Made by a program: the position numbers and the translations under genes
Shown here: piece by piece, positions 38,701-43,440 of the stretch
Numbering within the stretch: the stretch's first letter is position 1
How the letters are laid out: every line of letters begins with the position of its first letter
Notes under the pieces: generated by a model
Databases searched by the model: none
The model's input: only the letters and a program-made list of their open reading frames with translations
Told to the model about the DNA's origin: nothing
Assembly: GCF_032854445.1 (NCBI RefSeq)
Contig: NC_088302.1
Coordinates: 33,017,979-33,081,978, forward strand
Length of the DNA: 64,000 nucleotides
Direction: 5' to 3'
Source: Liolophura sinensis
Taxonomy: Eukaryota > Mollusca > Polyplacophora > Chitonida > Chitonidae

Positions 38701-41700
38701 TTTTACATGCGAAAATGTTGAAGTACAAGCGTACTCACTGCAAGAGAAAAATGATCAATTCAGTTTGAACCTGAGTTGCCACTGGAAGGGAAACCCATTT
38801 AACATCTTTGATACTTAAAGAACGACGTAATGATACTCTGATGACAGTAGCACTATTACCAGGAGGAGACGGAGCTTGTAGGCCAGTGAGGAATGCTGTC
38901 CACTCAGGATCGTCCACAGCTGTGTGATACATATCAGTGGTGATGTCAGGAGCAACAAATGTCGACTCTATCTCATGCAGGGACTTGTCTGTTAGTGTCA
39001 CCTTAGACCGTGTTCTCAAGGCAACGGTCTCAGGACTGTCCTGTTAACAAAAAAGACCAGACGTGTACAAATTGCAAGTTTTAAGGCCCTTAGTATCTAC
39101 TTCATGAGCGAAAATGTCAATAGAATTACTAACTAAACTTGTACAAGGCAAAGAAAAGAGGATATGAAAAAAGATGGTAAATGCTTTGGATTACAATTGA
39201 AGGAGTCCTTAGAGTACATGTACGTGTAATGTGTCCCCTTGTTGTAGGACGGATTTCCACCGCTCTTATATCTAGTGCTGCTTCACTAGATAAAGGCAAG
39301 TATGCTGCCTCGCCCAAGCCATTATTCTTATACGGGTAAACCAGTCTTTGCACTATCCCCTTAATGCTGAATGCCACGCTAATGTCATAGGTGTGACCCA
39401 ACCCAGGACTGACAGTGGATCAACCGCCCCAGAAGCAGTAGATCCACTGTCTAAAGCTCTACCAACTCAGCCATCGAGGCCAGTGAGTGTTATTGGCAAA
39501 AGCTAGTTGTAATATTACAGGTGTCTGACAGATGATCACATACTGTAAGAATTCTCCTCCTTCAAAGATATTAACACGTGTGTTCTACCAAATACATACA
39601 GTAGCTTAACACTACAAGTCTCGTCCTTTGACTCTAAGGCAATGAATTTACTCATGTCATGTGAGCTTTCAGGATCATATACAATGTTAATGAAGCAGAT
39701 TTTTTATTCTAGACTACAACCAAACATAAGACGTTACATCTGTCTCAACTGTAAAGCTCAAATTTGAACAGTCTTCAAGAACGTACCTAAAATAGAGTAA
39801 AACATCAGTGTTTATTTTGCACGAATTTTGGTGAGCAGTCTCCTATATCCATAAATGATGATGTTCAACAGTTTTTCATAAACTAAGTTGAAATGACAAT
39901 TAATTATTGCATAAAAGCAGAAAATCACAAGACGATACCAAGATTGACATTTTCTTAAAGTTCATAAGTTTGTTAATCGGGGGGAAAAATTTGAATTGCC
40001 CCAGCCAAAAACTTGCAATATTCTCCAGTATAATCTCTTTAGCAGTTTCTCTAGACGTTGAAGTCAGCGTTTGTTAAAAACCCCACTCTGGAATTTTCAG
40101 TTCATTCAACAGTCAAGTTTATTGCTGAAGGAAACTTGAGCCTTATGCAGCAGTTTTAGATATTTTTTATATTTTTTTACATACCTTAGCACCAATCTGA
40201 CACTGATCACTGTCAGATGGTTGTGCTGAAGGGGTAGGTGGACTAAGAGAGCCTCGGCCCATCATATCCGGTGAGAACATGCTCTCTGAGTCTGTCTCTT
40301 CAGTCTGTCAACAAGTCACGGAAGAAATTACATATTTATTAATTGTATTTACTTTATTGTTGTTCAGCAATGGTCGTCAGTGGCGGGTAAACCACAAACC
40401 TTTGGCAAGTTAATGACAAACTTTTCAATGTGTGATACAGAAAACCACTTAAAAAAACATCACAGAGTAAACACGCTGAAAGACATCACAGAATCAAAAA
40501 TTATGGCCAAGTATAGAGTAAAGCTTTTTCAACTCATCACAAAATGGTCGATATGTGAAACTATATAGCTCCCCAGAGTGATGACCTTGACAAAAATTAA
40601 AGTCATTCAACATCATGTAAAAGTGTGAAATTTAGTAGATTCCATTTATGTCATAGAAAAACAACATGGAAGTGGATAAAATACAAAAGCTTTATTTATG
40701 TGTCTGAAATCATCACTATTTGCACATTTCAGTGTTATCTTTTGGAAGACCTGGGCTCATACTGAGGTCATTTTTATTATGAGCTCTTTAAAAACTACTG
40801 ACTGACCAAATATTTTGACCCTTGCCTTACAACACAGTGTATAATTCTTTTCAGTAATCATCAAAGGGGTGCTTACCTCTGTTTCCTTGTCCGGTTCATA
40901 TTCATCATCTTCCTCTTCCTCCTCTGAGAAGGTCAGATCCAGGATGCCAGGTTTGGGGGAGAGGGCCTTCTTCGCCTGACTCAGCACCCAGGGAAACAGA
41001 GACTGTGCAAAGGGAGACAACTCACAAGTATAGCTGTATTGTTAATCATTGATCAATTTTTAACTGGTAACCTAAACTGAACACTCATTAAGATTGATTT
41101 ATGTAATTGACTGGTCTTTTACGCCGTACTCAAGATTATTTGACTTCTTTCATTGAGAATTACAAAGACAGGTTTTGAAGATCAAATGATGTCACGTCAC
41201 AATATAAAAAGATTTGAGGAGGCCAGATCGGACAGTCCTGATTTATATTTTGTAAAGACTTGAGCCTAGACACTGATGAAGGCAATATTACAACCACGCA
41301 TACTACACGTAACAGATTACATATATACATTTGAGAAGCAACAAGCGCATCGATTACAAACATTTTTCACTGGAAGAAGTTAACAACAGAGAAAAGTCTT
41401 TGAAAAGGAACTTACATCACCAACTTTGGTTTGGGATCGGGTCTGTTTCGGTTCACACCCAGAATCTTTGCTGTCAGGGCTTGTGCCATCAGTCAGCGAA
41501 TTCTGGACCAATTCCAAAACACTTCCATCACTGACAAGGCGCTGAAATGAAATCCAACAAAGAATAAGAAAAAAAAATTAAGATTCTATTCAACATCAAT
41601 TCTTGGTTTACACTGAACTAAATGTTAGAAAGTACAAGTAAAAGAATTCACAAGAAAAGATAATTCCAGCGAAGTTAAAAATTTTACACCCATAGTATCA

Positions 41701-42887
41701 AGATCATGGTGAAAGTTATTCTCACATCAATAATACTTTTCACATGAACAGGCATCATTTTTTCAATCTTCTTCTCCAGCTGTACGACTTTGTCTTTTGT
41801 TTCACGAATTTCAAGGCCATCTTCATCAGTTTCACCATCCACACTTGTCTCCCCTGAAGCACTTGTGCTACATGGAGTTGACTCCTCCTGATCACTTTCC
41901 TCTGAATTTTCTCTGGGAGACTGGGGTGTTTCTAAGACTGGCTTGTTTCGCTTCCTGACATTGAAAAAAGAGCAAACAAAGTAATATGAAATACAGCTCT
42001 GCACATACTGAAACATTCCTATCATGTATGAATTAAGCACTTTCACACACCAGTATAATAGTGCTACTTTTAAAACATGATGCGACAGACATGGATGTGA
42101 ACAAAGTTGACTTACACGCACAAGCACAAGTTTGTTTTAGGCAACCACTATTTTTTGTCAGGCATGTGACTAGAGAAAAAACTGACTTTAAACCAAACTG
42201 AACCAATGAGAGTTGAATTCTACACCGAAGTCAGGAATGTTTCACCAATGCAATGGTGGCCAGCATTATGGTGGGGGAAACTGGGCAGAGTCCAGGGGAA
42301 ACCCATGACCCGCCAGCAACGTACCTGGGGCTGAGTATGGCTTTCTTTACAACAGCAAGTCTATGCTTTTCTGTTAGTCCTATTTTGATTTTCAGCGCTT
42401 TCTTTTTGATGACCTTCTTAGCCTGTGTTGAAGATTTCACCGACTTCGCCAATGATTTGGGTAACAGTTTTGTCTGTACAGAAGGGGACGGGTGAGTTTG
42501 GGTATTCAGAATATCCAACTGTTGGCTGATGAAGGCAAACCTCTTTCTTTCTTCCTCTGTCACTGTGTCTGAGCTAGTACTTGCTGAGGTTGACTGTGGT
42601 GAGGGAGCCCTTAGAGTTCCATCTTTTACTGACTGACTGGCTTTACCACCAGCTAATTCCACTGGTGTGTCTGTATTCAATTCAGTCCTGCTAAGCGTGT
42701 CTTTATCACAGATTGGCTCATCACCAACAAAGTCACTGAGCCGGGCATCATCTTTATCACACTTATCCACAGAATCACCATCAATGCTCGATTCCAGTTT
42801 CACAGACTTTATATTTTCAGTGTCTTCTCCATCATCTGAAATCCTTCTTAATTTCCTTTTGAGGGACTTCTTCGCAAGTGACGCCAT
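11606..42887 (-). CDS. GON4L: GON4L homologue (GON-4-like transcriptional regulator), 27 exons, with an internal exon-block duplication
   Basis: Nuclear transcription co-regulator. Vertebrate GON4L binds YY1/SIN3/HDAC complexes, and its conserved core, PAH repeats and SANT domain define the family. Here 27 exons (E1-E27) join in phase, about 1,720 codons: a Lys/Ser-rich N-terminus, an acidic segment with NNLTAINVKNLL and IVTNEHV, EPKMTRSK, APDITADMY, DPEYNFLAEAE, KKELNELLDELL, HVQLLTQVFLL, a core with FYYPHLLPV and FTPAEDR, a 409-codon Ser/Pro-rich exon, and a PAH-like helix. These match vertebrate GON4L in order. Oddities: exons E2-E8 are duplicated as E9-E12 and E14-E16; E14 and E18 each hold a one-base frame break; a hAT gene sits in the E9-E10 intron and a 50-bp minisatellite in the E23-E24 intron. 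The C-terminal PAH2/SANT exons and stop codon were not found, so the left limit is the last exon seen. Confidence 0.9.
11850..11933 (-). mobile_element. Family A SINE, tRNA-head fragment
   Basis: Read on the - strand it begins GGGGCCCCTGTGGCCAAGTG and keeps the A-box to B-box part only, ending near the GGTTGATGCGAGTTCAAGG B box. It is a decayed relative of the head at 24857. Confidence 0.6.
12016..12286 (-). mobile_element. Full-length family A SINE with target duplication
   Basis: Complete copy from the tRNA-like head (TGGCTCAGTTGGTTAG A box) to the ATAAATAAA tail. Flanked by AAGCCACAATAT (12004-12015) and AAGCCATGATAT (12287-12298), a 12-bp duplication with two changes. It lies between GON4L exons E27 and E26. 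Confidence 0.85.
12892..13009 (-). CDS. GON4L: GON4L exon 26
   Basis: 118 nt, phase 2 to 0, donor ATA|GTAAGA. It encodes a basic segment then AMLNPDIIQADPI, matching the basic stretch plus D-x-D/E-DP motif that precedes the PAH repeats in vertebrate GON4L. Confidence 0.85.
13630..14859 (-). CDS. GON4L: GON4L exon 25: long Ser/Pro-rich and acidic region
   Basis: 1,230 nt, 409 codons plus split codons, phase 2 to 2. GC is higher than in the flanking introns. The N-terminal part resembles the VKLV/VSLG region of GON4L. The middle is rich in SPxK-type basic clusters (SPRRQQLKQQAKAILPKGF, VTSRARKVQRTLLPKLVP) and the end is strongly acidic (EEEEGGADDGS). It is probably disordered. Open frames on the + strand across this interval are antisense shadows. 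Confidence 0.9.
15288..15425 (-). mobile_element. Family A SINE fragment
   Basis: CTCAAGAATATTTCACTCATA and the GGTGGCCAGAATTAAGGTGG core are visible, but the tRNA head and T-rich tail are missing. Confidence 0.65.
15475..15602 (-). CDS. GON4L: GON4L exon 24
   Basis: 128 nt, phase 0 to 2, acceptor GATCACAG, donor AAAAG|GTATTA. It encodes PVSPDLPAMTMEKFSQSA and DEVKKLLNLDPESK. No strong family motif is known to me here, but its phases and composition fit between E23 and E25. Confidence 0.8.
15603..16051. other. GON4L intron sequence left of the minisatellite
   Basis: AT-rich intron with a weak family A SINE trace near 15758-15800 (TACTCAAGAATAATTTACTC). No other feature seen. Confidence 0.4.
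16052..21720. repeat. Minisatellite of about 110 copies of a 50-bp unit, in a GON4L intron
   Basis: The unit runs CATTCTCGGCAGCATTCCAC then CCCCTATAATACAAAGCATC then TGAACATCTC. Copies keep almost exact 50-bp spacing across roughly 5.5 kb, with rare 47-, 49- and 51-bp units. Two main variants co-occur: CTCC with GGCAGC, and CTTC with GCCAAC. The left edge (16052-16100) is decayed, and the last unit is split by a SINE (21565-21701). Because 50 is not a multiple of 3, the - strand gives repeating 50-codon open frames; these are not genes. The array lies in the intron between E24 and E23. Confidence 0.98.
21565..21701 (-). mobile_element. Family A SINE fragment inserted into the last minisatellite unit
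   Basis: A repeat unit is interrupted after CCACCCCCTAT (ending 21564) and resumes with CCACCCCTATAATACAAAG from 21702. The insert has the T-rich end, CTCAAGAATATTTCACTTA and the ATTATGGTGGGAGGAAACC core. The repeated CCACCCC(C)TAT is consistent with a target-site duplication. Confidence 0.85.
21742..21858 (-). CDS. GON4L: GON4L exon 23
   Basis: 117 nt, phase 0 to 0, acceptor after TATTTTTTCCAG, donor AGA|GTAAGC. 39 codons encode a strongly basic segment (ACEKMLKASLKRPRAHS, EVEKALKKPKRR), likely nuclear targeting or nucleic-acid contacting. Confidence 0.85.
21985..22168. mobile_element. Fold-back element, third copy
   Basis: It shares ACTTAGGCCTAAG, TTACGTAAGAA and TTTCGTGATCCCGG with the dimer at 6949-7305 and has the same inverted-end layout. 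It lies in a GON4L intron. Confidence 0.5.
22271..22298. repeat. Poly-A tract
   Basis: An uninterrupted A run of over 20 bases after CAACAACAACACAAAAATAC, in an intron. It is possibly the tail of an eroded retroelement, but no body is recognisable. Confidence 0.8.
22631..22717 (-). CDS. GON4L: GON4L exon 22
   Basis: 87 nt, phase 0 to 0, donor CAG|GTGTGT. It encodes FWKDNLLQHFPK, matching the segment after DNIIK in vertebrate GON4L (FYKKTKQLP). Confidence 0.85.
22854..23004 (-). CDS. GON4L: GON4L exon 21: conserved core
   Basis: 151 nt, phase 2 to 0, donor AAG|GTAAGC. It encodes IIAMGLEDFSG, IQRHLLPSKS, QIKYRVKNQ and DDNIIK, aligning closely with the LLALGLKHFEGTE, LLTCKTAHQL and DNIIK block of vertebrate GON4L. 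Confidence 0.93.
23400..23565 (+). repeat. Dispersed repeat, inverted relative of 38520-38725
   Basis: It shares the blocks CTTTCAGTGCA, TTTCAGGGCTT, AAAAAGT.TAATTTTATCA and AACACCTTGCAAA with the reverse complement of 38520-38725. Both lie in GON4L introns. Probably an old non-autonomous transposon. Confidence 0.6.
23684..23828 (-). CDS. GON4L: GON4L exon 20: conserved core
   Basis: 145 nt, phase 1 to 2. It encodes NPTFYYPHLLPVSNFF and KVVFTPAEDR, the counterparts of KVFMYPELLPVCSL and KIVFTKAEDN in vertebrate GON4L. Confidence 0.93.
24439..24592 (-). CDS. GON4L: GON4L exon 19: conserved core
   Basis: 154 nt. Read in phase 0 it encodes NELKQLGS then FHPRNLNSALDLI, matching LKELGTFA and FQPCNLMGAMQLI. 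The donor is CCAG|GTGAAG, phase 1, consistent with E20. The upstream exon E18 as written ends in phase 2, so the join is out of frame and gives TGA at once. Confidence 0.9.
24857..25119 (+). mobile_element. Full-length family A SINE with poly-A tail and 14-bp target duplication
   Basis: It has an RNA polymerase III A box (TGGCTCAGTCGG, 24867-24878) and B box (GTTCAAGAC, 24937-24945), the CCACCATAATGCTG core, CTTGAGTACGGCGTAAAAC and a long poly-A. Flanked by perfect TAAAACAGCAAATT copies (24843-24856 and 25120-25133), so the insertion is fairly recent. It is the best reference copy here, in a GON4L intron in antisense. Confidence 0.95.
25521..25606 (-). CDS. GON4L: GON4L exon 18: HVQLLTQ motif, with a one-base frame break
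   Basis: 86 nt starting in phase 0 with HVQLLTQVFLL, the most diagnostic motif of the family. Acceptor TTGTAG, donor CCTG|GTAAGA. The exon end is phase 2 but E19 needs phase 0. One extra base in the short A run at 25523-25528 (+ strand) would restore a join reading ..AECFL-NELKQLG, in line with the spacing in vertebrate GON4L. As written, the junction gives a stop. Confidence 0.85.
26421..26538 (-). CDS. GON4L: GON4L exon 17
   Basis: 118 nt, phase 2 to 0, donor AAAA|GTAGGA. It encodes VSQPPPIPRLQKTLPSPESS then MTADERSQLNDQLRK, equivalent to the LDPAQRKRLQQQMQQ helix just before HVQLLTQ in vertebrates. Both E8 and E16 end in the phase this exon needs. Confidence 0.88.
26864..26948 (-). CDS. 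GON4L: GON4L exon 16 (copy 2 of E8)
   Basis: 85 nt, phase 1 to 2. It encodes KKELNELLDELLIAYGD and a charged end, counterpart of KKEVNELMEELFETFQDE in vertebrates. It duplicates E8, sharing the ELLDELL core. Confidence 0.92.
27301..27344. repeat. C-rich homopolymer tract
   Basis: Near-continuous C run beside the donor of E15. Such tracts often carry assembly length errors. Confidence 0.9.
27364..27492 (-). CDS. GON4L: GON4L exon 15 (copy 2 of E7): DPEYNFLAEAE motif
   Basis: 129 nt, the same length as E7, phase 1 to 1, donor ACAA|GTAAGG. It encodes SDPEYNFLAEAEEEEPDKED then FRNDKATKV, matching [20 protein letters not shown] in vertebrate GON4L. About 30 of 43 residues equal E7. This copy keeps FLAE and DFR, which E7 has lost. 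Confidence 0.95.
27600..27724 (+). mobile_element. Family B SINE, 3' end only
   Basis: It has CGTCGTCATATAACTGAAAAA, AGTACGACGTTAAACCCC and a long ACTC run on the + strand. The head is missing. Confidence 0.75.
27960..28113 (+). mobile_element. Family A SINE, 5'-truncated
   Basis: It starts within the GGGAAGGTCTCCAGCAACCTG region and runs through CTTGAGTACAGCATAAAACA to AATAAATAAATAAA. No tRNA head. Confidence 0.8.
28283..28461 (-). CDS. GON4L: GON4L exon 14 (copy 2 of E6), frame-broken
   Basis: 179 nt; E6 is 181. It opens in phase 0 with HRTRSKVPLTDKSLFEL, then APDITADMY, matching FRTRSKMPL and APDITPDMY in vertebrates. After DMYQIEN the frame meets TGA at 28324-28326. In the +1 frame the sequence continues DPDWLNFLTGLQAPPT, the expected end, and only that frame reaches the donor in the phase E15 needs. 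So one base is extra between 28332 and 28345, most simply in AAAACCTAC. This is either a consensus error or a true frameshift. Confidence 0.88.
28846..28950 (-). CDS. GON4L: GON4L exon 13 (no copy 1 counterpart found)
   Basis: 105 nt, phase 0 to 0. Good acceptor (TCTCCCCCAG) but weak donor (GAG|GTCATT). It encodes GRLSVARQLGRKFQDAMDKA then NDE, in the place of the STFMEKLHAVDEELA helix of vertebrate GON4L. Nothing similar was seen between E5 and E6, so copy 1 seems to lack it. The 3' boundary is uncertain. Confidence 0.6.
29484..29624 (-). CDS. GON4L: GON4L exon 12 (copy 2 of E5)
   Basis: 141 nt, phase 0 to 0, donor GAG|GTACCG. It encodes DTDSVVSSRMSDFGSPCP then a Ser/Pro/Gly stretch, like the ESDVESTASSPRG segment of GON4L. 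E5 is the shorter duplicate at 120 nt. Confidence 0.85.
30160..30291 (-). CDS. GON4L: GON4L exon 11 (copy 2 of E4), followed by a GC donor
   Basis: 132 nt, phase 0 to 0. It encodes PLFPWVMSPGKKPSEPKPS then an acidic run ending EEYEPDKDTE, matching IPTWNISPIKKANEIKPP and DEEYQPDDEE. The donor reads GAG|GCAAGT, a GC-AG intron; the copy 1 exon has GAG|GTAAGC at the same place. Confidence 0.9.
30889..31020 (-). CDS. GON4L: GON4L exon 10 (copy 2 of E3)
   Basis: 132 nt, phase 0 to 0, donor CAG|GTAATA. It encodes HIVTNEHVLDMVQNSL and YEPKMTRSKTKVG, matching EVITNEHVVAMM and FEPKMTRSKLKEV of vertebrate GON4L almost residue for residue. Confidence 0.93.
31686..35987 (-). CDS. hAT-type transposase gene (BED-like zinc finger plus hAT dimerisation domain), broken, in a GON4L intron
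   Basis: Six exons can be joined: 35693-35987, 33993-35010, 33732-33794, 33255-33446, 32672-32872 and 31686-32393. The first has a BED-like finger (FCELCHKDV with a later AQHI) and reads WRWDWLERKVDGEYVGKF. The second holds the catalytic-region homology (FSLNIDENTSSNYQ, VSHRWLSVYD). The last holds the hAT C-terminal dimerisation motif (YPCLSKMAKAVLS, VESSLSVMNDVIDAKSGRLN) and a basic tail. Defects: TGA at 35772-35774 inside the finger, a frameshift near 34778-34781, and TAA at 34047-34049. It lies in the same orientation as its host gene. I saw no clear terminal inverted repeats, so element limits are open. It could be a decayed transposon or a poorly polished domesticated gene; exon 3 is the least certain. 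Confidence 0.75.
36350..36593 (-). CDS. GON4L: GON4L exon 9 (copy 2 of E2)
   Basis: 244 nt, phase 2 to 0, donor CAT|GTAAGT. A Ser-rich then acidic segment ends QKNNLTAINVKNLLH, equal to AKQHNLTAVNVRNILH of vertebrates. Because it begins in phase 2 it can follow either E8 or E1 in frame. Its acceptor (AAAAGTAG) has a poor pyrimidine tract. Confidence 0.88.
36965..37060 (+). mobile_element. Decayed family A SINE fragment
   Basis: It shows CATTTCCTCCCACCATTATG and CTTGAGTGCAGAGTAAAACA with deletions between them. It lies in the intron between E9 and E8. Confidence 0.5.
37155..37233 (-). CDS. GON4L: GON4L exon 8 (copy 1 of the KKELxELLDELL exon)
   Basis: 79 nt, phase 1 to 2, donor AAAA|GTAAGT. 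It encodes KKELSELLDELLTEHVEGE. It is the last exon of copy 1 and ends in phase 2, so it joins in frame either to E9 or directly to E17. Confidence 0.9.
37509..37637 (-). CDS. GON4L: GON4L exon 7 (copy 1)
   Basis: 129 nt, phase 1 to 1, donor TCAA|GTAGGA. It encodes SDPEYNFQAEAEVEEQDTED. Compared with E15 and vertebrate GON4L, L in FLAE is Q and F in DFR is L, so this copy is the diverged one. Confidence 0.92.
37638..38859. other. Intron between E7 and E6, repeat-derived in part
   Basis: It holds an inverted pair GTTGATTTTAGAC / GTCTAAAATCAAC (38009-38021 and 38064-38076) and the dispersed repeat at 38520-38725. No exon was recognised. Confidence 0.4.
38520..38725 (-). repeat. Dispersed repeat, inverted relative of 23400-23565
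   Basis: Its reverse complement shares CTTTCAGTGCA, TTTCAGGGCTT and AACACCTTGCAAA in the same order with 23400-23565. Confidence 0.6.
38860..39040 (-). CDS. GON4L: GON4L exon 6 (copy 1)
   Basis: 181 nt, phase 0 to 1, intact. It encodes LRTRSKVTLTDKSLHEIES, APDITTDMY and DDPEWTAFLTGLQ. It is the undamaged counterpart of frame-broken E14. Confidence 0.92.
39197..39482 (-). mobile_element. Family B SINE lacking its ACTC tail
   Basis: On the - strand it runs from a head with GATGGCTGAGTTGGTAGAGC through the GGATAGTGCAAAGACTGG body to CTCTAAGGACTCCTTCAATT. The usual CATATGAC-to-ACTC end is missing. Confidence 0.8.
39483..40184. other. Intron between E6 and E5, nothing recognised
   Basis: AT-rich. 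A counterpart of E13 was looked for here and not found. Confidence 0.4.
40185..40304 (-). CDS. GON4L: GON4L exon 5 (copy 1)
   Basis: 120 nt, 40 codons, phase 0 to 0, donor AAG|GTATGT. It encodes TEETDSESMFSPDMMGRGS and a Ser/Pro-rich end. Confidence 0.85.
40305..40876. other. Intron between E5 and E4, nothing recognised
   Basis: AT-rich, no repeat or exon identified. Confidence 0.4.
40877..41002 (-). CDS. GON4L: GON4L exon 4 (copy 1)
   Basis: 126 nt, phase 0 to 0, donor GAG|GTAAGC. It encodes SLFPWVLSQAKKALSPKPG, then LDLTFSEEEEEDDEYEPDKE. Confidence 0.9.
41094..41160 (-). mobile_element. Family A SINE, tail-side fragment
   Basis: TTTTACGCCGTACTCAAGAT and flanking bases are recognisable; the rest is missing. 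Confidence 0.55.
41416..41541 (-). CDS. GON4L: GON4L exon 3 (copy 1)
   Basis: 126 nt, phase 0 to 0, donor GAT|GTAAGT. It encodes RLVSDGSVLELVQNSL and CEPKQTRSQTKVGD. TNEHV and KMTRSK of copy 2 have become SDGSV and KQTRSQ. Confidence 0.9.
41726..41954 (-). CDS. GON4L: GON4L exon 2 (copy 1)
   Basis: 229 nt, phase 2 to 0, donor GAT|GTGAGA. It encodes KRNKPVLETPQSP, an acidic Ser-rich stretch and MPVHVKSIID. The NLTAINVKNLL motif of copy 2 is only partly kept. Confidence 0.88.
42228..42317 (-). mobile_element. Family A SINE fragment abutting the E1 splice donor
   Basis: On the - strand, right after the E1 donor, the intron reads TTGCTGGCGGGTCATGGGTT, then CTCTGCCCAGTTTCC, then CACCATAATGCTGGCCACC, the family A core. 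So the first roughly 90 intron bases are SINE-derived. Confidence 0.75.
42325..42887 (-). CDS. GON4L: GON4L exon 1: start codon and N-terminus
   Basis: 563 nt, ends in phase 2, donor CCAG|GTACGT. The start is AGGAATGGCG, a good initiation context. It encodes a basic N-terminus (SLAKKSLKRKLRRISDDGED, a likely nuclear signal) and a Ser/Thr-rich stretch, and ends with the basic KKVIKKKALKIKIGL. Upstream in the same exon (to an acceptor TTGACAG at 42931) is a four-codon upstream frame at 42896-42910. Confidence 0.85.
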
Positions 42888-43332
42888 TCCTTTACCTAAC
42901 CATCACCCATCTTTAATAATTGTAGAAAATCTGTCAACAATTCAAATGAATTAATACAACAGCTGTAAATAAGATTTATTACAGCAAACATTTGTATCAT
43001 ACTGGGTGTCCAATGATTCTTGCATGTACTGAGTGATGTAGTTCAACGCCACACTCTTGAGCTCTTGCCTTGGCTTGGGTGAGTCTGTTATCGAGTTACA
43101 TACAGCTTTAATCCTAAGCTCACAGTTAGTGATCTATCGAATTACAATAGTAAAACAGCGGGATATTAAGGGAGTGTAGACAGAGTTAAAGATTTTACGC
43201 TCACCGACTACAAGTGCTGTTGTTGTTGTTGTAATACTGCGCTGTTAGTCTCGTGACACTATTTACAAGAAATACGGGTTATTTAAGATAACCAAACAAA
43301 ACCAAAAATCTTACAAACAGTTTATTACTTAC

Positions 43333-43430
43333 CTTTTATCCATTACACATGCACAGATTGCCCGATTTGACCCATGTAATCCAAACAAACAAAAGCACAA
43401 CTTGTCTGTCAGAAAAAGGCGCCATGATTG
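43333..43430 (-). promoter_or_regulatory. Candidate 5' non-coding exon and promoter of GON4L
   Basis: On the - strand a perfect donor AAAAG|GTAAGT ends at 43333. Upstream, GCAGCCAATAACAATC supplies a CCAAT box (about 43437), and an upstream ATG frame of 29 codons starts near 43422 and ends just before the donor. Splicing from here to 42930 would give the leader of E1. The first base of the transcript is unknown. Confidence 0.45.
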
Positions 43431-43440
43431 TTATTGGCTG

